Source: Alcaligenaceae bacterium (lineage in GTDB: Bacteria > Pseudomonadota > Gammaproteobacteria > Burkholderiales > Burkholderiaceae_B). From it: a stretch of 17,372 bases of DNA. The stretch lies in assembly GCA_947380655.1 (NCBI GenBank), contig CANCRX010000061.1, forward strand, positions 1 to 17,372, written 5' to 3'. Positions 13,488-17,372 of this stretch are shown here, piece by piece. Under the pieces are notes generated by a model that saw only the letters and a program-made list of their open reading frames with translations, had not been told where the DNA came from and ran no database searches. Every line of letters begins with the position of its first letter. Position 1 is the first letter of the stretch. The translations under genes and the position numbers were made by a program.

Positions 13488-14750
13488 TTGCCTACTGTTG
13501 CCGTAATTGGAGCAGGTCCCGCAGGCCTGATGGCTGCCGAAACCTTGATCAAACAAGGGGTGGCGGTGCACGTCTATGAGGCCAAGCCTTCGGTTGGACG
13601 TAAATTCCTGATGGCTGGACGTGGTGGTCTCAATATTACGCACTCCGAGCCCACAGACCGATTTAATACACGCTATGGGGCGCGCGCGCAGCAGATGGGC
13701 GTGATGTTGAAAGACTTTGATGCTGAGATCTTACGGGCCTGGGTGCACGGTCTGGGTATTGATACCTTTGTGGGGTCATCGGGTCGCGTCTTTCCGCAGG
13801 AAATGAAAGCCGCTCCATTATTGCGTGCGTGGTTACATCGCTTGCGTGAGCAGGGTGTCGTGTTATCAATGCGACATCGGTGGTTAGGATGGGGTTCGGT
13901 TGTAGAGAGTGATTCAGCAACTGACTCACAACATTCGCAGCAATTACGATTTGATACTCCCGCAGGCGAAGTACTCGTCCATGCAGACGCAACCATCCTC
14001 GCTTTAGGTGGTGGTAGCTGGGCCAAACTTGGTTCAGACGGCGCCTGGATGCCATGGCTTGAGGCTGCTGGCGTGCCAGTCAGTCCATTGTTACCAAGTA
14101 ATGGCGGCTTTGAGACAAAATGGTCGCAGCATTTCATTGATCAGTGCGCAGGCGAGCCGATTAAGACTGCGGCATACTCGGTTGGAGAGCCCGCTTCAAA
14201 AAGCAAAGCGCTACGTGGCGAATGCATGGTGACCGAACACGGCCTTGAGGGCGGTGTGATCTATGCGTTATCTGCTACGTTACGTGATCAGATTCTGAGT
14301 AAAGGCACGGCCACGCTCTATCTGGACTTATTGCCTGACCACGATGCTTCGCGCGTGCTAGCTGAGGTTATGCATCCGCGTGGCACCCGATCCATGTCTT
14401 CGCATTTGAAATCTCGTCTGGGATTGCATGGCGTACGCGCTGCATTATTACGCGAATGTTTGTCTGCGGAGATCTTTAAAGACCCGGCTAAGCTAGCTGC
14501 AAGTATTAAAGCCTTGCCCATCGTATTACACGCTTGTCGGCCTGTAGACGAGGCAATCAGCACCGCCGGAGGCGTGCAGTTTGAAGGTCTGACACAAGGC
14601 CTAATGGTCAAAAAAATCCCCGGCCTGTTCTGTGCCGGGGAGATGCTTGACTGGGAGGCTCCAACAGGAGGCTACCTGCTCAATGGTGCAATGGCCTCAG
14701 GGTGTGCCGCAGCCCTTGGTACTTTGCAATGGTTAAGCGCAATAAAATAA
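13488..14750 (+). CDS. NAD(P)/FAD-dependent flavoprotein, HI0933/BaiN-like (TIGR03862 type), TTG start
   Basis: A 420-residue flavoprotein. The N-terminus PTVAVIGAGPAGLMAAETL holds the FAD motif GxGxxG at residues 8-13. It is followed by YEAKPSVGRKFLMAGRGGLN, the hallmark of the HI0933/YhiN family. The C-terminal IPGLFCAGEMLDWEAPTGGY followed by LLNGA (377-401) is the TIGR03862 form of the family signature. The start must be TTG at 13488: the FAD motif begins at once, no in-frame ATG lies just upstream, and AGGA at 13478-13481 is well placed. The biological reaction of this subfamily is not established; BaiN relatives have been linked to reduction of C=C bonds. The gene diverges from the methyltransferase gene and converges on the altronate dehydratase gene 24 bases away. 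Confidence 0.88.
   Translation: MPTVAVIGAGPAGLMAAETLIKQGVAVHVYEAKPSVGRKFLMAGRGGLNITHSEPTDRFNTRYGARAQQMGVMLKDFDAEILRAWVHGLGIDTFVGSSGRVFPQEMKAAPLLRAWLHRLREQGVVLSMRHRWLGWGSVVESDSATDSQHSQQLRFDTPAGEVLVHADATILALGGGSWAKLGSDGAWMPWLEAAGVPVSPLLPSNGGFETKWSQHFIDQCAGEPIKTAAYSVGEPASKSKALRGECMVTEHGLEGGVIYALSATLRDQILSKGTATLYLDLLPDHDASRVLAEVMHPRGTRSMSSHLKSRLGLHGVRAALLRECLSAEIFKDPAKLAASIKALPIVLHACRPVDEAISTAGGVQFEGLTQGLMVKKIPGLFCAGEMLDWEAPTGGYLLNGAMASGCAAALGTLQWLSAIK
14610..14641 (-). terminator. Probable intrinsic terminator for the leftward dehydratase gene, inside the flavoprotein gene
   Basis: TCCCCGGC (14617-14624) and GCCGGGGA (14634-14641) form a perfect 8-base, GC-rich stem with a 9-base loop. Read leftwards the stem is followed directly by seven T's (14616-14610). 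This is a textbook rho-independent terminator on the minus strand. It lies about 134 bases beyond the stop codon of the leftward dehydratase gene and within the coding sequence of the convergent flavoprotein gene, over codons 375-385. Chance is possible because the codons encode a conserved motif. Confidence 0.6.
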
Positions 14751-14774
14751 TCTAAGCTCAACTATCCGTACCTC

Positions 14775-16322
14775 TTAGCCCATAATGCCAATCTGCCATG
14801 GCACGAATTCGTGATCGCCAAGGCCCAGGATTTCACTCTTGGAGGGCTCACCCGAAGCGGTGCGTAAAAATAATTCAAAAATACGCTGACCCATTTCCTG
14901 AACGGTCACCGTACCATCCATGATCTCACCACAGTTGATATCCATGTCGTCTTGCAAGCGATTAAACATCGGCGTGTTGGTTGCGAGCTTGACACAGGGT
15001 GCGGGCTTGGAGCCGAACATCGAGCCACGTCCCGTTGTGAAGGCGATCAGGTTTGCACCTCCAGCAATCTGACCTGTCGCAGAAACCGGGTCATAGCCAG
15101 GGGTATCCATAAATACAAAGCCCTTGGTGGTCATAGGCTCAGCGTATTTGTAGACTTCCATCATCGGACCAGTGCCGCCTTTCATGGAGGAGCCGAGTGA
15201 TTTTTCAAAGATGTTAGCCAGACCACCCGCCTGATTGCCTGGGCTCACGTTGCCATTGATCTGTACGTCACGACCGACGGAGTACACATCTTTCCACCAG
15301 CGGATACGTTCGACCAGTTTTTCACCAACCGCTTTGTTTGCAGCACGACGCGTGAGGGTGTGTTCCACACCGTAAATTTCGGGCGTCTCGGACAGCACCC
15401 CTGTGCCACCGTGACGCGCCAGGATGTCGATGGCTGCACCCAATGCAGGGTTTGCAGTGATCGATGAAAACCCATCTGAGCCACCGCATTGCAGACCGAC
15501 CGTGAGATGGTTCGCTGAAACCGTTTCACGTCTGGCTTTATTCGCCTCTGGCAGCATTTCCAGTACAGCCTGGATACCCGCCTGGATTGTTTTGGTCGTG
15601 CCGCCTGATTCCTGCATCACAAAGGTTTTCAGATTCGGTAGCTTGTCGAGTTCTTCCTGCTCCATCAGACCTTTTAGCTGGTTACGCTCGCAACCCAGGC
15701 CAATAATCAGTGCGCCTGCCATGTTGGCATGGCGTGCATAACCCGCCATCGTGCGACGCAGGAGGTCCATCGGCTCGCCCGACATCTCCATACCACAGCC
15801 GATCGAATGACTAAAGGCGACGACACCGTCCACGTTAGGAAATTCTTTCATGCGCTCAGGGGTAAACCATTCAGCAATTTTCTTCACAACCGTTGCTGAA
15901 CAATTGACTGTCGACAAGATCCCCAGAAAGTTACGTGTGCCAACCTGACCGTTCGGGCGAACATAGCCCTGGAACGTCGCACGTTCTGATTCGGGGACCA
16001 TCTCAACAGGTTTGAATTCGCTTGCGTGCGCGTAATCGCGATCAAACTCACGGAATTCCGTATTGTGGTTGTGCATCATCGTGCCGGGCTCAATATCGGT
16101 CGCGGCAAAGCCAATTGTCACGTTGTATTTGAGAATCGGCTCGCCTTTGAGGATCTTGCGCGCAGCGATTTTGTAGCCAGCTTGGACTTGGCTGCGGCTC
16201 GTGATGTTTTCACTGGGAATTTTTGTGCCAATCGCGACGTCCACGCGCGCCACAACGATATTGTCGTTAGGATGCAGGCGGATGATCGGGCCGGTCATTG
16301 TTTTGTGGCTGGTTTCAAGCAT
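14775..16322 (-). CDS. Altronate/galactarate dehydratase family protein (UxaA/GarD-like), full-length with SAF domain
   Basis: A 515-residue enzyme, close to the usual length of full altronate (about 495) or galactarate (about 520) dehydratases. Residues about 12-86 form the N-terminal SAF domain (IIRLHPNDNIVVARVDVAIG ... GTMMHNHN). The main domain carries GYVRPNGQVGTRNFLG (119-134), TVNCSATVV, FSHSIGCGME, IGLGCERNQ (207-215), QCGGSDGFSSITANPALG (278-295) and ETPEIYGVE. Family members remove water from sugar acids: UxaA converts D-altronate to 2-keto-3-deoxy-D-gluconate and GarD acts on galactarate. I cannot decide the substrate from sequence alone. No other sugar-acid gene is visible nearby. 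The ATG at 16322 has GAGA-like sequence upstream. The gene appears to be transcribed alone. Confidence 0.88.
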   Translation of the reverse strand: MLETSHKTMTGPIIRLHPNDNIVVARVDVAIGTKIPSENITSRSQVQAGYKIAARKILKGEPILKYNVTIGFAATDIEPGTMMHNHNTEFREFDRDYAHASEFKPVEMVPESERATFQGYVRPNGQVGTRNFLGILSTVNCSATVVKKIAEWFTPERMKEFPNVDGVVAFSHSIGCGMEMSGEPMDLLRRTMAGYARHANMAGALIIGLGCERNQLKGLMEQEELDKLPNLKTFVMQESGGTTKTIQAGIQAVLEMLPEANKARRETVSANHLTVGLQCGGSDGFSSITANPALGAAIDILARHGGTGVLSETPEIYGVEHTLTRRAANKAVGEKLVERIRWWKDVYSVGRDVQINGNVSPGNQAGGLANIFEKSLGSSMKGGTGPMMEVYKYAEPMTTKGFVFMDTPGYDPVSATGQIAGGANLIAFTTGRGSMFGSKPAPCVKLATNTPMFNRLQDDMDINCGEIMDGTVTVQEMGQRIFELFLRTASGEPSKSEILGLGDHEFVPWQIGIMG

Positions 16323-16540
16323 GATGTCTCGTTGTTATTAGTTGTGTTTACGAAGATCTATTCTATCTGAACAGACCTCAGATTCGATCAGTTTATTGAA
16401 ATGAAGTATCAAGGATACAAAATGTCGCAATTCTTTGCTGTCCAGCGGAATGCGCACATGAAAAAATAACAAAACTTGGTGCTTAGCAGTAAATCATTGA
16501 CTGATTTTGCATATTTAAAATATCAACAGGTGATATAGTA
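16323..16540. other. Intergenic region between divergent dehydratase and toxin-antitoxin genes
   Basis: This 218-base AT-rich stretch is the longest without a clear gene. It should hold the promoters of both divergent units. ATCTGA (16365-16370) and TCAGAT (16378-16383) form a small inverted repeat about 45 bases upstream of the dehydratase ATG. A 15-codon open frame with AAGGA upstream lies at 16422-16469. TTGACT at 16497-16502 resembles a -35 box, but no well-placed -10 follows. No RNA gene or repeat was recognised. Confidence 0.5.
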
Positions 16541-16909
16541 ATGAAGTTGAAAGTTTCGGGTCTTTTAACGCTTCTTGATTTAAACGAGCAGATTATCGAT
16601 CAGGAAGAGGGTTATTGGATCAAGATAGACGCTTGGGAGGTGATTCCAAGTGAATGTATTCCACATGGCATACGATACGCACTAACTTTGCATGCCCCCA
16701 GTGGTAAGCGCATCTTAGGTTATGACAACGCTCACGGCATTAAACCTAAAAAAGGTAAAAAATTCTCAGGACGTAGGCTTGAGTATGACCACAAGCATCG
16801 ACAGGCGGGTGATATTGGTGTGCCCTATTTATTTATTGATGCCAACCAGCTCCTGTCAGATTTCTTCTCAGAAGTTGACAGAGTACTGAAGGAGATTAAG
16901 TCAAAATGA
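16541..16909 (+). CDS. TumE-like toxin (DUF6516 family) of a toxin-antitoxin pair
   Basis: A 122-residue protein. The region RILGYDNAHGIKPKKGKKF followed by SGRRLEYDHKHR (about residues 57-87) resembles the TumE/DUF6516 family, in which a YDNAHG-type motif and a basic, histidine-containing stretch are conserved. The C-terminus is helical (NQLLSDFFSEVDRVLKEIK). AGGTGAT lies upstream of the ATG, at 16528-16534. The stop overlaps the next start as ATGA (16906-16909), as is usual for toxin-antitoxin pairs. Identification rests on remembered family features and the paired winged-helix partner, not on a search. The molecular target is not known to me. An alternative is a non-toxic hypothetical protein coexpressed with a regulator. 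Confidence 0.62.
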   Translation: MKLKVSGLLTLLDLNEQIIDQEEGYWIKIDAWEVIPSECIPHGIRYALTLHAPSGKRILGYDNAHGIKPKKGKKFSGRRLEYDHKHRQAGDIGVPYLFIDANQLLSDFFSEVDRVLKEIKSK

Positions 16910-17253
16910 AAGTCATAAAAATTGGGATAGCTCCTCAAGCAGAAATTCGCGCTCGTATTTTGTCAATTGCTAAAGGCGAGATAAAACCCAAACCCTCTGA
17001 TCCTAAGATCTGGTTTACTTCGATGCGATCGTTGTCACAAGTGTTGAGTGATGAAAACAGGGCTCTACTTTCGGTTATACGGCTGGCAAAGCCAGAATCA
17101 ATCAGTCATTTATCTGATCTGACTGGTAGAAAACAAGGTAACTTGTCTAGAACGTTGAAAACAATGTCACGCTATGGGTTGGTAAAAATGGAGAGACATA
17201 ATCGTTTTGTGCGTCCTGTTGTACAGGGTGAGCGCTATCAAATCATGGCTTGA
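16906..17253 (+). CDS. Winged-helix antitoxin/regulator, TumA-like (HVO_A0114-type DNA-binding protein)
   Basis: A 115-residue protein. The C-terminal two thirds form a winged helix-turn-helix: ENRALLSVIRLAKPESISHL, then SDLTGRKQGNLSRTLKTMSR and YGLVKMERHNRFVRPVV. Lys- and Arg-rich turns fit DNA binding. The N-terminal 45 residues, KVIKIGIAPQAEIRARILSI and the WFTSMRSLSQVLS segment, probably contact the partner. In toxin-antitoxin pairs of this type the DNA-binding protein neutralises the toxin and represses the operon. Here it is the second gene, so the order is toxin first, with translational coupling through the 4-base overlap. Its 3' end overlaps the possible convergent gene fragment that enters from the right. 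Confidence 0.68.
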   Translation: MKVIKIGIAPQAEIRARILSIAKGEIKPKPSDPKIWFTSMRSLSQVLSDENRALLSVIRLAKPESISHLSDLTGRKQGNLSRTLKTMSRYGLVKMERHNRFVRPVVQGERYQIMA

Positions 17254-17372
17254 AAACAACCCTAATCTTGACCCACCCAGTGGTGAGAGCAAAATAATTC
17301 AGGATAGAGCTTGCAAGGATCGCTAATGCCAGACCTGGCGCATGGCCTAATTTGTAACTAAGCGAGGGCAAA
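17243..17372 (-). CDS. Possible C-terminal end of a leftward membrane protein, cut by window edge
   Basis: The minus strand is open from the right edge to TGA at 17245-17243, giving 42 residues that include LGHAPGLALAILASSILNYF and end WVKIRVVFKP. About 23 residues are hydrophobic enough for a transmembrane helix, followed by a short basic tail as at the end of many inner-membrane proteins. The fragment overlaps the 3' end of the antitoxin gene by 11 bases in convergent orientation. No family is recognised, and a chance open frame of this length is possible. Confidence 0.4.
   Translation of the reverse strand, partial: LPSLSYKLGHAPGLALAILASSILNYFALTTGWVKIRVVFKP

Noticed and set aside
13663..14137. 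Leftward open frames of 130 and 154 codons within the flavoprotein gene
   Set aside because: They lie opposite a well-supported gene, have no recognisable domains, and show the Arg/Ser/Pro-rich composition of antisense frames.
2688..16391. Shared ATTCGATCAG at 2688-2697 and 16382-16391 as a common operator
   Set aside because: The first copy lies in the GntR terminator stem and the second in an unrelated promoter. A single 10-base match between distant sites is likely chance.
16497..16526. Promoter for the toxin-antitoxin genes (TTGACT with TATCAA)
   Set aside because: The -10 is weak, the spacer is 18 bases, and the start site would fall on the ribosome-binding site, leaving almost no leader.
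17326..17361. Short rightward frame starting ATGCCAGAC near the right edge
   Set aside because: It ends after eleven codons and lacks a ribosome-binding site.

Overview
The window looks like a chromosomal stretch from a proteobacterium of roughly even base composition. A betaproteobacterium of the Burkholderiales/Alcaligenaceae type fits best: it combines a Tat-exported dienelactone hydrolase, an NDP-forming acyl-CoA synthetase, a polyamine-type ABC importer and a large altronate/galactarate-type dehydratase. That placement is inferred from gene content and protein style; there is no rRNA or other phylogenetic marker here. I see no tRNA, rRNA, CRISPR array, transposase or insertion sequence. 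No gene-free stretch exceeds about 220 bases.

Layout. (1) 1-2637: a leftward acyl-CoA synthetase (NDP-forming) gene, cut by the window edge, is divergent from a Tat-signal dienelactone hydrolase. (2) 2666-3458: a leftward GntR/HutC (UTRA) regulator whose intrinsic terminator hairpin contains its own stop codon. (3) 3520-12771: a tightly packed rightward cluster of ten genes, apparently one operon. It holds a solute-binding protein, ABC ATPase and two permeases; a three-subunit flavin/iron-sulfur dehydrogenase (DAO-type subunit, small [2Fe-2S] protein, FAD subunit with a C-terminal BFD-type [2Fe-2S] motif); a second DAO-type oxidoreductase; a RidA-family protein; and a beta-hydroxyacid dehydrogenase. 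Two near-identical TGTACGTACA-type palindromes lie over the expected transcription start and are the obvious target for the divergent GntR protein. (4) 12772-14750: a leftward SAM methyltransferase whose stop codon abuts the operon's last stop codon with no gap, then a rightward HI0933/TIGR03862-type flavoprotein starting with TTG. A 40-bp imperfect palindrome with four GATC sites separates these two divergent genes. (5) 14775-16322: a leftward altronate/galactarate dehydratase-family (UxaA) gene. A strong hairpin followed by seven T's, a likely terminator for this gene, lies inside the convergent flavoprotein gene. (6) 16541-17253: a two-gene TumE/TumA-like toxin-antitoxin pair, followed by the possible C-terminal end of a membrane protein reading in from the right edge.

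How the genes may work together. The central operon reads as uptake plus catabolism of a small nitrogen compound. The importer brings in a cationic or amine-type solute. The flavoenzymes oxidise a C-N bond to an imine. RidA-type proteins hydrolyse reactive imines. The beta-hydroxyacid dehydrogenase would handle a resulting semialdehyde or hydroxyacid. Plausible substrate classes are opines, N-alkyl amino acids and D- or hydroxy-imino acids. The exact substrate cannot be read from the sequence, and this is the main candidate for an undescribed pathway in the window.
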